Shown here in pieces: positions 46,421 to 55,148 of a DNA stretch of 64,000 nt. The notes beneath the pieces were generated by a model. The model was not told the origin of the DNA. It searched no databases and saw nothing but the letters and a program-made list of their open reading frames with translations. How positions within the stretch are numbered: the first letter of the stretch is position 1; each line of letters starts with the position of its first letter. Both the position numbers and the translations under genes were made by a program. This stretch comes from Streptomyces sp. NBC_01241 (lineage in GTDB: Bacteria; Actinomycetota; Actinomycetes; Streptomycetales; Streptomycetaceae). Location of the stretch: assembly GCF_041435435.1 (NCBI RefSeq), contig NZ_CP108494.1, positions 930,001 to 994,000 on the forward strand. Reading direction: 5' to 3'.

Positions 46421-46951
46421 GCAGCTCCTCGCCGAAGTCGTCCCCTGCCCGTCCGACGGATCGCGGTGGCGGTAATCTCCCTGGTCGAACGCTGCCCCTG
46501 TCACCGCCCTGCCGAGGCCATCGGCTTCACGGGCAGCGGCCTCATCCTTCCCGACGTCGGCTCTGCCCGGCCGCAGGACCTCCAGTACCTGTCCTTCGTA
46601 CTGCCGTGCGTGATCGTTGTCTTGGAGGAGGCGGGTGGTGCTGTCGGTGTCAGGAGCGGCGGACCTCTTCGTATGAAACCGCGGCCTGCTCACTGGGCCG
46701 GTGGAGGCGATCGCGTCGGCGCGGGTGGCACTGACGTCTGTGGGCCGCAGAGCGTGCGCGGCGAAATGAGACGCGAGCGTCATCGAAGATCACGACTGGG
46801 CGCCGTGTAGATCATTTAGGGTGAGGCATCGTCGTAGCGTCCCCGGTTCAACTTTCACATGATAAAGCCCAGTTCGAGTGTGCGGGCGGTCCGCGTGGCC
46901 GTTCGTTCGCAGGGCGGGGGACTCTGCGCTCCGTCTCCCGAAAGGAAGCAC
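46421..46951. other. Intergenic region, nothing recognised
   Basis: Several frames are open on both strands but none shows family motifs. The terpene cyclase promoter should lie at the right end; the ribosome binding site AAAGGAAG is at 46941-46948. Confidence 0.5.
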
Positions 46952-47983
46952 ATGCCTCAGCACGTCCGGTTCGACCTCCCCTTCAACACTCCCGTCAGCC
47001 CGCATCTGGAGTACGCCCGCGACCGCCATCTGCTCTGGGTGCGGGAGAGGGGGCTGGTGCGCAGCCAGGCCGGCTTCGAGGAGTACCAGTCCTGGGACCT
47101 CTCAGAGGCCGCGGCCCGCACCTACCCGCACGCCTCGGCGGACGACCTGGTTGTTCTGATGAATTGGTTCTCCCTGGCCTTTCTTTTCGACGACCAGTTC
47201 GATGCCGGCCGGGCGGACCGGGCGGACCGGATAGCGGAGGTGGCGCGGGAGCTGATCGCCACGCCACTGCGCCCGGCGGGCACCGCGCCACGGGTGGTCT
47301 GCCCCATCACCCTGGCCTGGGTGGAGGTCTGGGAATATCTGTCGAATGGGATGTCCCTGACATGGCAGGCACGGTTCGCCGCCTCCTGGGGGCGGTTCCT
47401 GGTGGCGCACTGTGAGGAGGTGGACCTCGCAGCCCGTGGGATGGCCGCGACGCTCGGACTGGACGCGTATGCCGACTTCCGGCGCCGCACCGTCGGCATC
47501 CATCACAGCATCGACGCGGGCGAGCGCAGCCGCGGCTTCGAAGTGCCGGCTGCGGCGATGGCTCATCCGCTGATGGAACGGATGCGGGATCTGGCCGCGG
47601 ACACCATTGGGTTCATGAACGACATCCACTCCTTCGAGCGCGAGCGGCGTCGCGGGGACGGCCACAACCTCATCGCCGTCCTGCGCCGGGAGCGGGACTG
47701 CTCGTGGCAGGAGGCCGCTGACGAGGCGTACCGCATGACGACCGGCTGCCTCGACGAGTACCTCGGCCTTGAGGCCCGCGTCCCGCAGATGTGCGACGAA
47801 CTGGGCCTCGACGCGGATGAGCGGGCCCGGGTGGGGATGGGCGTGGAAGGCGTCCGCCACTGGATCAACGGCAACTACGAATGGGCACTGACCACCGGCC
47901 GGTACGCCGCGGACAAGGACGGCCCGGTGGCCACCGCCGAGCTGGCCGGGCGGGGATCGGTGGACGACCTTCTGACCATGTGA
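46952..47983 (+). CDS. Class I terpene cyclase (sesquiterpene-type)
   Basis: 343 residues from the ATG at 46952. The aspartate-rich metal motif is LFDDQFD and the NSE/DTE motif is NDIHSFERE, both complete; an RY pair lies near the C-terminus (TTGRYA). The start PQHVRFDLPF and the YPHAS segment recall pentalenene-synthase-type cyclases, so a farnesyl diphosphate substrate is likely (inference). It is convergent with the conservon P450, with a shared terminator. Intact and of normal length. Confidence 0.93.
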   Translation: MPQHVRFDLPFNTPVSPHLEYARDRHLLWVRERGLVRSQAGFEEYQSWDLSEAAARTYPHASADDLVVLMNWFSLAFLFDDQFDAGRADRADRIAEVARELIATPLRPAGTAPRVVCPITLAWVEVWEYLSNGMSLTWQARFAASWGRFLVAHCEEVDLAARGMAATLGLDAYADFRRRTVGIHHSIDAGERSRGFEVPAAAMAHPLMERMRDLAADTIGFMNDIHSFERERRRGDGHNLIAVLRRERDCSWQEAADEAYRMTTGCLDEYLGLEARVPQMCDELGLDADERARVGMGVEGVRHWINGNYEWALTTGRYAADKDGPVATAELAGRGSVDDLLTM

Positions 47984-47989
47984 GGCGAG

Positions 47990-48013
47990 CGCACCGCCCT
48001 GCCGGGCGGTGCG
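47990..48013. terminator. Bidirectional hairpin between terpene cyclase and P450
   Basis: CGCACCGCCC pairs perfectly with GGGCGGTGCG across the loop TGCC, placed between the two convergent stop codons. Confidence 0.85.
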
Positions 48014-48014
48014 G

Positions 48015-49259
48015 TCAGACGGCGAATTCGACCGGCAGGCTGTCCAGCCGCGACTCCCAGGTGGAGGCCGTGGAGGTGAGTTCCGACGGCGACACCGCCA
48101 GGCGCAGCCCCGGCAGCCGGTGCAGCAGGACGTCGACCGCCGTCTCGATGATGGCCTGGCCCAGGTTCTGTCCGGGGCATTCGTGCGGGCCGGCGCTGAA
48201 GGCAAGGTGCGAGGCGTTGCCCTGGACCGAGATACCGGTGTCGGGGCGGATCTCGGGGTCGTGGTTGCCGGCCGCGAGGCCCAGCACGAGCAGATCGCCC
48301 TCTTTGACCGGGCAGCCGCCGAGTTCCAGGTCGGCGGTGGCGAACCGCCCCGGCAGCACCGCGAGCGGCGGGGAGTTCCACATCACCTCCTCCACGACCG
48401 CGGACAGGTTCAGCTGCCCGCTCACCAGACCGGACAGCCAGGAGGCGTCGGTGAGGACGAGCTGGAGCGCCCGGGCCAGCAGGTTACTGGTCGTGGTGTG
48501 GGCTGTAATCAGCACCAGGCGCAGGTGGTTGACGATCTCCTCCTCGTCGAGACCGGAGTGGTGCTCGATGAGGCCGGAAGCGAAGTCGGATCCGGGTTCC
48601 GTGCGTTTGCGCGCGGCGAGTTCGCCGAGGATGCCCATGATGCGCTCGTTGTGCGTGAGGGCGTCCGCGCCGCCCTTGATCACCTGCTTGCTTGACTCGG
48701 CGAGGCTGCGCCCTTCTCTCTCGGCGAGTCCGAAGACGCGGGTGAGGACGAGCATCGGCAGGTATTCGGCGAAGTCGGCCACCAGGTCGGCCCGGCCGGT
48801 GTCGGCGAACGCGTCGATCTGCTTGTTCGCGAAGTGCGTGATATGACGTCGGATACCCCGGCCGGCTACGGCGTACAGGTTGTCGGTCACCGCCCCGCGC
48901 AGCCGGCGGTGCGGTTCGCCGTCCTGCGAGACGCAGTCCGGGCGCCAGCCCACCATCTGCATCAGCGGGGACGTCGCGTCGATCCGGCCCTCCCTGAAGT
49001 CCCGCCAGATCCGCGAGTCACGGCTGAACTGCAGGGGGTTGTCCAGCACCCGCCGGTTCTCCCGGTAACCGAGCACCAGCCAGGCGGGGACGTCTCCCTC
49101 CAGCAGCACGGGCGCGACGGAGCCGTACTCCCCCCGCAGCCGTTTGTAGATGATGTGGGGATCGGTCGCCACCGCGGGGCCGTAGAGCCGGATGGCGTCC
49201 TCACCGTGGGCGACGGGGCATCCGCCGTCAACGGGTCCGGGCAGGGTCTGGTCGTTCAT
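48015..49259 (-). CDS. Conservon-associated cytochrome P450 lacking EXXR (CYP157-like)
   Basis: 414 residues. Its ATG overlaps the stop of the GTPase gene (49256-49259), so it is the last gene of the conservon operon. The heme ligand is in FSAGPHECPGQ. The I-helix has LITAHTTTSN. The K-helix reads VVEEVMWNSPP, so the normally invariant Arg of EXXR is Trp. This defect is known for the CYP157 family, which is found in Streptomyces conservons. Its convergence with a terpene cyclase suggests terpene oxidation, but this is inference. Confidence 0.92.
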   Translation of the reverse strand: MNDQTLPGPVDGGCPVAHGEDAIRLYGPAVATDPHIIYKRLRGEYGSVAPVLLEGDVPAWLVLGYRENRRVLDNPLQFSRDSRIWRDFREGRIDATSPLMQMVGWRPDCVSQDGEPHRRLRGAVTDNLYAVAGRGIRRHITHFANKQIDAFADTGRADLVADFAEYLPMLVLTRVFGLAEREGRSLAESSKQVIKGGADALTHNERIMGILGELAARKRTEPGSDFASGLIEHHSGLDEEEIVNHLRLVLITAHTTTSNLLARALQLVLTDASWLSGLVSGQLNLSAVVEEVMWNSPPLAVLPGRFATADLELGGCPVKEGDLLVLGLAAGNHDPEIRPDTGISVQGNASHLAFSAGPHECPGQNLGQAIIETAVDVLLHRLPGLRLAVSPSELTSTASTWESRLDSLPVEFAV

Positions 49260-49861
49260 CGGAGCTCCAGGGCGGCGACCGAGCGGTCCTTCAGATGCCG
49301 AATCAGGGTGACGAGCACATCACGGCTGGCGGCCCGGTCGCGGGCGTCGAAGGAGACGACCGGCGTATGCGGGGGGATGTCCAGGGCGTCGCGGATCTCA
49401 TCGACCGGGTAGTCACAGGAGTCAGGGAAGACATTGAGCGCGATGACGAAGGGAACCTTCTGCCGCTCCATCTCCTCGATCGCCCGGAAGCTGGAGGCCA
49501 GCCTCCGGGTGTCCACCAGGACGACCGCACCGAGCGCACCCTTGAACAGACCGTTCCACAGGAACCAGAACCGCTCCTGGCCGGGCGTACCGAACAGGTA
49601 CAGCATCAGCGAGTCGTTGAGGCCGATCTTGCCGAAGTCCAGGCTGACGGTGGTCTGTGTCTTCTCGGCGACGCCGACGAGGTGGTCGACGTCGGCGCTG
49701 GCCTCGGTGAGAGTCTCCTCGGTGGTCAGCGGCTTGATATCGCTGACCGAGCGGACCATGGTGGTCTTGCCCGTGCCGAAGCCTCCGGCGATCATCACCT
49801 TCACCGAGCGGGTGCCCCCGGCACCCGACCGCCCGGGTTGGTCAAAGCCTTTGAAGTCCAC
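49256..49861 (-). CDS. cvnD: Conservon GTPase CvnD
   Basis: 201 residues from the GTG at 49861, overlapping cvnC by 20 bp. Walker A GGFGTGKTT, switch region FGTPGQERF and KxD-like region LVDTRR / IALNVF mark the Ras-like small GTPase of conservons, which are membrane-associated signalling modules. The start VDFKGFDQ follows the usual short leader. It would act downstream of the CvnA kinase-like receptor with CvnB and CvnC. Confidence 0.93.
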   Translation of the reverse strand: MDFKGFDQPGRSGAGGTRSVKVMIAGGFGTGKTTMVRSVSDIKPLTTEETLTEASADVDHLVGVAEKTQTTVSLDFGKIGLNDSLMLYLFGTPGQERFWFLWNGLFKGALGAVVLVDTRRLASSFRAIEEMERQKVPFVIALNVFPDSCDYPVDEIRDALDIPPHTPVVSFDARDRAASRDVLVTLIRHLKDRSVAALELR

Positions 49862-50213
49862 TGAGTACCTCCTCAAGGAGCGCCAGGTCGGGCCCGCGCC
49901 CGGCGTCGTGTGCCGGGATGGGGTCACGGGCTTCGATACGGCCCGCCTGGAGCAGGTCGGACAGCAGCACCGCGAGAATGTTGAAGGGCAGATGGAGGTG
50001 GGCACCGAGTTCCGCCACCGCCAGCGGATCGCGGCATCGCCGAAGGATCTCCTCGTGCTCGTGCTGCATACCCGGTAGGGGGACAGCCCGTGAGACCACG
50101 AGGGTCGCCACGTCGAGAGTCGACGCCGAACCGCCCGGTCCGCTGCGCCCTCCGGTGAGGACGTAGTAGCGCTCAAGACCGGACGGGTCGGCCGGCCCGC
50201 GGAGAGCACTCAT
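49842..50213 (-). CDS. cvnC: Conservon DUF742 protein CvnC
   Basis: 123 residues. YYVLTGGRSGPG and the winged-helix-like region AELGAHLHLPFNILAVLLSD, ending VLSGLQRL, are the DUF742 hallmarks. The start overlaps the cvnB stop (50210-50213) and the end overlaps cvnD, as in other conservons. Confidence 0.93.
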   Translation of the reverse strand: MSALRGPADPSGLERYYVLTGGRSGPGGSASTLDVATLVVSRAVPLPGMQHEHEEILRRCRDPLAVAELGAHLHLPFNILAVLLSDLLQAGRIEARDPIPAHDAGRGPDLALLEEVLSGLQRL

Positions 50214-50620
50214 CCAGAGCGCTCCTCCAGGCGCGGCGTGGTGCCGAGGAGTTCACCCATTCTGCGGGCGAGGTCCCTCATCTGGTGACCGAGCAGGCCC
50301 TGGTCGAGGCCCTCGCGGGCCAGGACACCGAGATACGCCTCCATGCCCGCGCGGACCACGAAGAGGTGCCCGCCGTCCACTTCGATCATCGCCAGTCGCA
50401 GCTGCCCCGCGTGCTGCGGGAACTGCTCGGCAACCGGTTGGGCCAGGGCCTGCAGCCCGGCCACCACGGCGGCGAAGCGGTCCACGTCGTCGGGGTCTTC
50501 GGCGCCGTGGGCGGTGATGGCCTTGCCGTCGCTGGAGGCCACGAGGGCGAAGCGGATCTCCTGGATGCTCTCCACAAGGTCGCGCAGCGCCCAGCTCACG
50601 TCTGTTCCCTGGTGCGTCAT
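50210..50620 (-). CDS. cvnB: Conservon roadblock/LC7 protein CvnB
   Basis: 136 residues: DVSWALRDLVESIQEIRFAL, VASSDGKAITAHG and QLRLAMIEVDGGHLFVV are the roadblock fold that regulates small GTPases. It sits between cvnA and cvnC with overlapping or near-touching ends. Confidence 0.93.
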   Translation of the reverse strand: MTHQGTDVSWALRDLVESIQEIRFALVASSDGKAITAHGAEDPDDVDRFAAVVAGLQALAQPVAEQFPQHAGQLRLAMIEVDGGHLFVVRAGMEAYLGVLAREGLDQGLLGHQMRDLARRMGELLGTTPRLEERSG

Positions 50621-50625
50621 GGGGA

Positions 50626-52329
50626 CTAGTCGCTCTCTTCAGTACGGTGCTCGGTGGACGCTCCACCGGCGGTCGTGTCACGGTCGCCCGCGGCCTCGGG
50701 GGTCGGGGACGCGCAGGCCGACGGGCCGGGGTCGCGTCCAGCTGCGGCAAAGGCAGCGAGGCCGGCGAAGGAGGCGTCCGGCGGAACGGCGGAGACGGCA
50801 GCCCGGTCGGCGCGCTCGGACGGCGTCGATCCGGTAGCCGGCTCACCGCGTCGGCTCCGGCGCCGGGGCAGACCGCCCGGCGTGGTGTCCACGGCCTCAT
50901 CGGCGGGGGCAGAGACGGCGACCGGTCCGTGCTCCGGGGCCGCCTGTGCGACGGCGGGCGGGGCGTCCCCGGCCGACGCGGTCTCCGGAGCGGTGACGGC
51001 GGGCGCGGGGGGCGAGGCGAGAGCCGGCAGCGGGCTGAAGTACTTGTGCGGTACGACGACCACGACGGAGGTGCCCAGCCACGGCGAGTCGGCGAAGGTG
51101 ACGCGGATGCCGTAGCGGCGGGCGAGGATACCGACGACGCGCAGACCGATGTTCGCGTCCTCCGAAATACCGCCGAGGCCCGCGCCGGGCGCGGAGCCCG
51201 CGAGGGCGTGTTCGGCCTCGCTCTTCTTCTCCTCGCTCAGGCCCTTGCCGGAGTCCTGGATCTCGATACCGACGCCGTTGGGGACCTCCTTGCCGGAGAC
51301 AACCACCGGCTCGGCGGGCGGCGAGTACCGCGCGGCATTGTCCAGCAGGTGGGCGAAGATCAGCGTCAGATGGTCCACCAGGCCGCCGTCGACACCCAGT
51401 TCGGGCAGATGGCGCACCTGGACGCGTTGAAAGTCCTTGATCCGGCCGATGCCGCCGCGCACCACACTCAGCAGACGCTGCGGATCCTGCCACTGCCGGC
51501 CCGGGCGGTCGGAGCCGCCGAGCACGCCGATGCTGGCGGCGAGGCAGTCGGCGGGGCCGATGGCCTGGTCGAGTTCCATCAGGCCCCCGGCGACGGCCGG
51601 CAGCCGGCCATGCTCGCCCTGCATGTCGTGCAGCCGGCCACGGAGCTTGCTGGTCAGGACGTGGATGCGGTTACCGACACCGATGACCGCCTGTTCGGCG
51701 GAGGTCGAGCGGTCGATCTCGGCCTCGATACCGATCAGCGCGGTCCTGATGACCTTGCCCAGTTCGGCCTGCAGGTCGGCACCGGCCTTCACGCGCTGCT
51801 CGACGGCCGGCAGAATGTCGTCGATGGCGTCGCCGGCGCGCAGCCGCCGCATCGCGTCGGGCAGTTGCTCCTCGCCGAGCCGGGACACCGCGGCCAGATA
51901 GTGGTCCACGCGCTCCTGCAAGGACTCGGCCTGCTCAGCGAACCGGGTCTCGAACGCCGTGGCCTGCTCCGCCAGCTGCGCCTCGTACGTCCGCGCCTGC
52001 TCGGCGAGCTGTCCCTCCTGGGCGGCGAGCTGGGTGACGAAATTCCGCTCCATGCCGGCCACATGCTGCTGCCACTGCTGAGAGTGCTCGGCCTGTGCGT
52101 TGCGGTGAGCCTCCTCGGCTCGGCTCAACTGCGCGCGGGTGCGCAGGAGAAGGCGTACGCACACGGTGCCGGCCGCCGTCACCGCAAATCCGGCGACGGC
52201 CGCGGTTATCCGCTCCGAGCTCATGAACGTGGCGGCTATCGTCCCGCCTCCCAGGCCCAGTGGCATCAGCCACCAGCTGTGCCAGGCGACAGGGGCCCGC
52301 GCAGCCGGAGGCGGAGTGGCGAGTTCCAT
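50626..52329 (-). CDS. cvnA: Conservon sensor kinase-like protein CvnA
   Basis: 567 residues from the ATG at 52329 (GAAGGA upstream; ATG 52335 is too close to it). Two membrane segments (WWLMPLGLGGGTIAATFM; AAVAGFAVTAAGTVCVRLLL) lead to a long Gln/Ala/Glu coiled coil (residues about 80-160). A histidine-kinase ATPase domain has an N-box FAHLLDNAARYSPP and G-box EIQDSGKGLSEEKK. The last 140 residues are a disordered Ala/Pro tail. It is the receptor that starts the cvnA-B-C-D-P450 operon. Confidence 0.92.
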   Translation of the reverse strand: MELATPPPAARAPVAWHSWWLMPLGLGGGTIAATFMSSERITAAVAGFAVTAAGTVCVRLLLRTRAQLSRAEEAHRNAQAEHSQQWQQHVAGMERNFVTQLAAQEGQLAEQARTYEAQLAEQATAFETRFAEQAESLQERVDHYLAAVSRLGEEQLPDAMRRLRAGDAIDDILPAVEQRVKAGADLQAELGKVIRTALIGIEAEIDRSTSAEQAVIGVGNRIHVLTSKLRGRLHDMQGEHGRLPAVAGGLMELDQAIGPADCLAASIGVLGGSDRPGRQWQDPQRLLSVVRGGIGRIKDFQRVQVRHLPELGVDGGLVDHLTLIFAHLLDNAARYSPPAEPVVVSGKEVPNGVGIEIQDSGKGLSEEKKSEAEHALAGSAPGAGLGGISEDANIGLRVVGILARRYGIRVTFADSPWLGTSVVVVVPHKYFSPLPALASPPAPAVTAPETASAGDAPPAVAQAAPEHGPVAVSAPADEAVDTTPGGLPRRRSRRGEPATGSTPSERADRAAVSAVPPDASFAGLAAFAAAGRDPGPSACASPTPEAAGDRDTTAGGASTEHRTEESD

Positions 52330-52663
52330 CTGCATCCTTCGAAGCAAAACGATTGAACAGGGGAGTGCGCAAGGACCGCACTGATGACTACGCACCACGA
52401 GCCGATCGCTTACGATCGGTCAACTCGTGGGCACCACCGGGAGCTTATCGGTTACGAACCCTAAAAGATCAATTCCGCGAAGTTGCGGGACCGAGGATCC
52501 CGCTGCGCTCCGCCCTGGGCCTGGCGAGCAGCATCAGATGATCGCTCTCCAGCCACGACTCATAGCCCACATGCCCGCCGCCGGTCGCCGACCAGTACCA
52601 GCCGCACCAGTCGCCCTGATTCCGAAAGCGAACCGGCGTTCAGGCCGTACGCCTCGGAGCGCA

Positions 52664-52720
52664 CCGGCCACAGCCCCACAAGGGCTGTGGCCGGGCTGTG
52701 GCGTTCTGCAACAGCCCGGC
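52664..52720. promoter_or_regulatory. Two overlapping, mutually exclusive hairpins
   Basis: Stem 1 (CCGGCCACAGCCC 52664-52676 with GGGCTGTGGCCGG 52682-52694) and stem 2 (GCCGGGCTGT 52690-52699 with ACAGCCCGGC 52711-52720) share bases 52690-52694, so only one can form fully. They lie between cvnA and the thioesterase gene. Could be a terminator pair or an attenuator-like switch. Confidence 0.5.
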
Positions 52721-52899
52721 CACACCGGCTGCCGCTGGTGAGAGCGCGGACACCTCCCGCGTGCAGGTCATGCTCAAGGGGGCCGGGACCAGCGGCCCGA
52801 ACCCGAAGGCGCTGTTGCAGTACTTCTGTTTCCGCAGTTCATTGATACCGCCCACGGCCGGCCGGTCGCCGCGCAGACCGGGCTGCTCAGCATGCCGCA

Positions 52900-53054
52900 C
52901 CTGACCGCATGCTCCGTTGTCTGCCTTGCCGTCGGTGTCCTGGTCCGCGCAGTCCCGAAGACCCGGCCTCGGCCGCCCTGGCCGTCACCCGCATCAGCGG
53001 TGCCATGATGATCGTCATCGGCGCCTTCCGCTCGTGGAACGCCTGGCCGGCTGA
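52900..53054 (+). pseudogene. Possible membrane-protein tail, CcdA/DsbD-like (weak)
   Basis: LTACSVVCLAVGVLVRAVPK, then in another frame AVTRISGAMMIVIGAF, and after a further shift LVERLAG and a stop. This resembles the last helices of a CcdA-type membrane protein. Multiple shifts show decay. Confidence 0.3.
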
Positions 53055-53096
53055 GGAACTTGTCCCACTCCACCCGACACGGACTCGAAGGAGAGC

Positions 53097-53561
53097 ATGT
53101 ACGTGGAAGACCAGACGCAGCAGGAACAGGCAAGCCCCGCCGTGCAGAAGCGTGTCCAGGACAGCTTCGACCGCCAGGGCCTCATGGCCCACCTCGGCGC
53201 GCGCCTCGCACACATCGGCCCAGGCCGCGTGCACATCGTTCTTTTGGCCCGTCCAGAGGTGTCCCAGCAGCACGGCTACGTCCACGCGGGAGCGACCAGT
53301 GCCATCGCGGACAGCGCCGGCGGTTACGCGGCGCTCACGCTGTTCTCCGAGGACTCCGACGTCCTCACCGTCGAGTACAAGATCAACCTCCTCGCACCCG
53401 CCGTCGGCGACCATCTGGAGGCGGTCGGCACCGTCCTGAAACCCGGACGCACCCTGACTGTCTGCCAGTTGGAGGTGTACGGCGTCCGGGAAGGTGGCGA
53501 GCGCAAGCTCGTCGCCAACGGACAGCAAACGCTGATCCGCATCAGCAGGCCCGCCCAGTGA
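53097..53561 (+). CDS. PaaI-type hotdog-fold thioesterase
   Basis: 154 residues with CGAAGGAGAGC before the ATG. LIARPEVSQQHGYVHAG-type context (here ARPEVSQQHGYVHAGATSAI), ADSAGGYAAL, VEYKINLLAPAVGDHLEAVG are the hotdog thioesterase motifs; the usual catalytic Asp/Glu region is ADSAGG. It would hydrolyse acyl-CoA or release acyl chains. It lies on the far side of the conservon from the biosynthetic operon, so a link to that pathway is unproven. Confidence 0.85.
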   Translation: MYVEDQTQQEQASPAVQKRVQDSFDRQGLMAHLGARLAHIGPGRVHIVLLARPEVSQQHGYVHAGATSAIADSAGGYAALTLFSEDSDVLTVEYKINLLAPAVGDHLEAVGTVLKPGRTLTVCQLEVYGVREGGERKLVANGQQTLIRISRPAQ

Positions 53562-53934
53562 GCCCCCCGTCGTCTCTTGCGATCTTGTGCGGCCTCTTGG
53601 CGTAATCGCTGCCGTTCGAGAGCCTCGTTCTTCCTCCGCTGAGTCCGAGCAGTCGCAAACGCCGTCAGACCGCTGCCCAGCAGAGTGCACGGGCGTCACG
53701 TCCCCGACCGTGAAGATGCCGAACTGCATGGGTCTCTCATCTTTCCGGCAATCGTGTGCGGTGGGGAACGCTGGGCGCCGGCCGCACGGGCGTCATGACT
53801 GTGCGCGCACGGGATCGAGTCCTCCAGCGCCCGTCTCGGGCGAGTCTGCGTCATGCGCTGCTGTGTGTGACGGATGGTTACCGTCGGGGCCGGCTTCGGA
53901 TCCGATGCCCCGCTGCAGAGAAGGGAGTTCATCC
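53562..53934. other. No recognisable gene
   Basis: Only shadow frames without motifs. The ribosome binding site AAGGGAG of the next gene lies at its right end. Confidence 0.55.
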
Positions 53935-54786
53935 ATGGCGCATGAGCAGATCCTGGTGCTTGCCGCGACGGGCGGGCAGGGCGGTGCCGTGACCGACGCG
54001 CTGCTCGCCCGCGGGGCCCGGATCAGGGCGCTGGTCCGCGACCCCGGCCGGAGTGCCGCGCGGCAACTGGCCGACCGGGGTGTGGAGGTGGTTGCGGGTT
54101 CCCTGAACGATCCCGGGTCGCTCGCCGCGGCCATGAAGGGGGTGGCCGGTGTCTTCGCGTTCACCACCCCCTTCGAGGCCGGTGTCGAGGCGGAGGTGGA
54201 CCAGGGGCGGGCGATCCTCGCCGCAGCAGCGCAGGAGCACGTTCCACATCTCGTGTTCAGCTCGGTCGCCGGGGCCGACCAGGACAGCGGGGTACCGCAT
54301 TTCGAGAGCAAGGCGCGCATCGAGGCGGAACTGGCCGCGGGCGATGTGCCGTACACAATCCTGGGGCCGACGTACTTCTTCGACAACGCGCTCGGCGGAG
54401 CGCGGCGCATCCTCGACGGCGTGCTCGATCTCCCGCTGCCGCCCGATCGGCCATTGCAGCAGCTCGCCCGGCCCGACCTCGGCGCGTTCGCCGCGGACGT
54501 GCTGCTCGACCCCGCTCCGTACATCGGACAGCGCATCGAGCTGGCCGGCGACGCACCCACTCCCACACAGATGGCGACCGCGCTCGGCGCGGCGCTGGGA
54601 CGGGAGGTCCGCCACGAGTACGTCCCGCTGACGGCCATCGGCAATCCGGACATGCACGCGATGTGGACGTTTCTGAACGGCCCCGGCTACCGCGTCGACA
54701 TCCCCGCCCTCCATGCCGCCCACCCGCAGATCCACTGGACCGGCTTCGCCGACTGGGCGCGCCGCACCTGGGCCACCGGGGGCTGA
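53935..54786 (+). CDS. NmrA-family NAD(P)-binding protein
   Basis: 283 residues from the ATG at 53935. The nucleotide motif LVLAATGGQGGAVTDALLA (GxxGxxG) is followed by IRALVRDPGRSAARQLADRG and HLVFSSVAGADQDSGVPHFE, KARIE replacing the YxxxK of classical reductases. This is the atypical SDR/NmrA layout used in redox sensing or as a reductase. It stands alone on the plus strand. Function beyond NAD(P) binding is unknown. Confidence 0.88.
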   Translation: MAHEQILVLAATGGQGGAVTDALLARGARIRALVRDPGRSAARQLADRGVEVVAGSLNDPGSLAAAMKGVAGVFAFTTPFEAGVEAEVDQGRAILAAAAQEHVPHLVFSSVAGADQDSGVPHFESKARIEAELAAGDVPYTILGPTYFFDNALGGARRILDGVLDLPLPPDRPLQQLARPDLGAFAADVLLDPAPYIGQRIELAGDAPTPTQMATALGAALGREVRHEYVPLTAIGNPDMHAMWTFLNGPGYRVDIPALHAAHPQIHWTGFADWARRTWATGG

Positions 54787-55148
54787 ACCGGGCCGTCCGC
54801 AGACCGGCCGGCTCGCCGGGCCGCGCGCACGAGCATGCCCGGCGAGCCCCGCCGCCCCCGGGTCTCACGCATTCACGCGATGTGGCGAACATGCCCCACT
54901 GGCACGGTGTGTCCGGAAAGCGCACTGATCGAAGGGCGGAGATCATGTCGCCGCATTCATCCCTGCCGGAACCCGGGCCTTCGCGCACCCCTGCACCACG
55001 CGCGCGGTGCCCACCCCCCGACGCGTTCCGGCGAGAGCGCTGTGGCTGGAGGCGGTTCCCTCCTCATCTCGGATTCGACCGAGGCCTCGACAGCATCCGC
55101 CCGGAACGAGCGAGCCGCTCGTGTCCGATTCGCTCGGCAGCGTGCCGG
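54787..55148. other. No recognisable gene
   Basis: The gap between the NmrA gene and the convergent regulator gene. High-GC shadow frames only; no hairpin of note. Confidence 0.55.

Noticed and set aside
46391..46783. 130-residue minus-strand frame between P450 and terpene cyclase
   Set aside because: No start signal, no motifs, and overlaps the end of the P450 gene.
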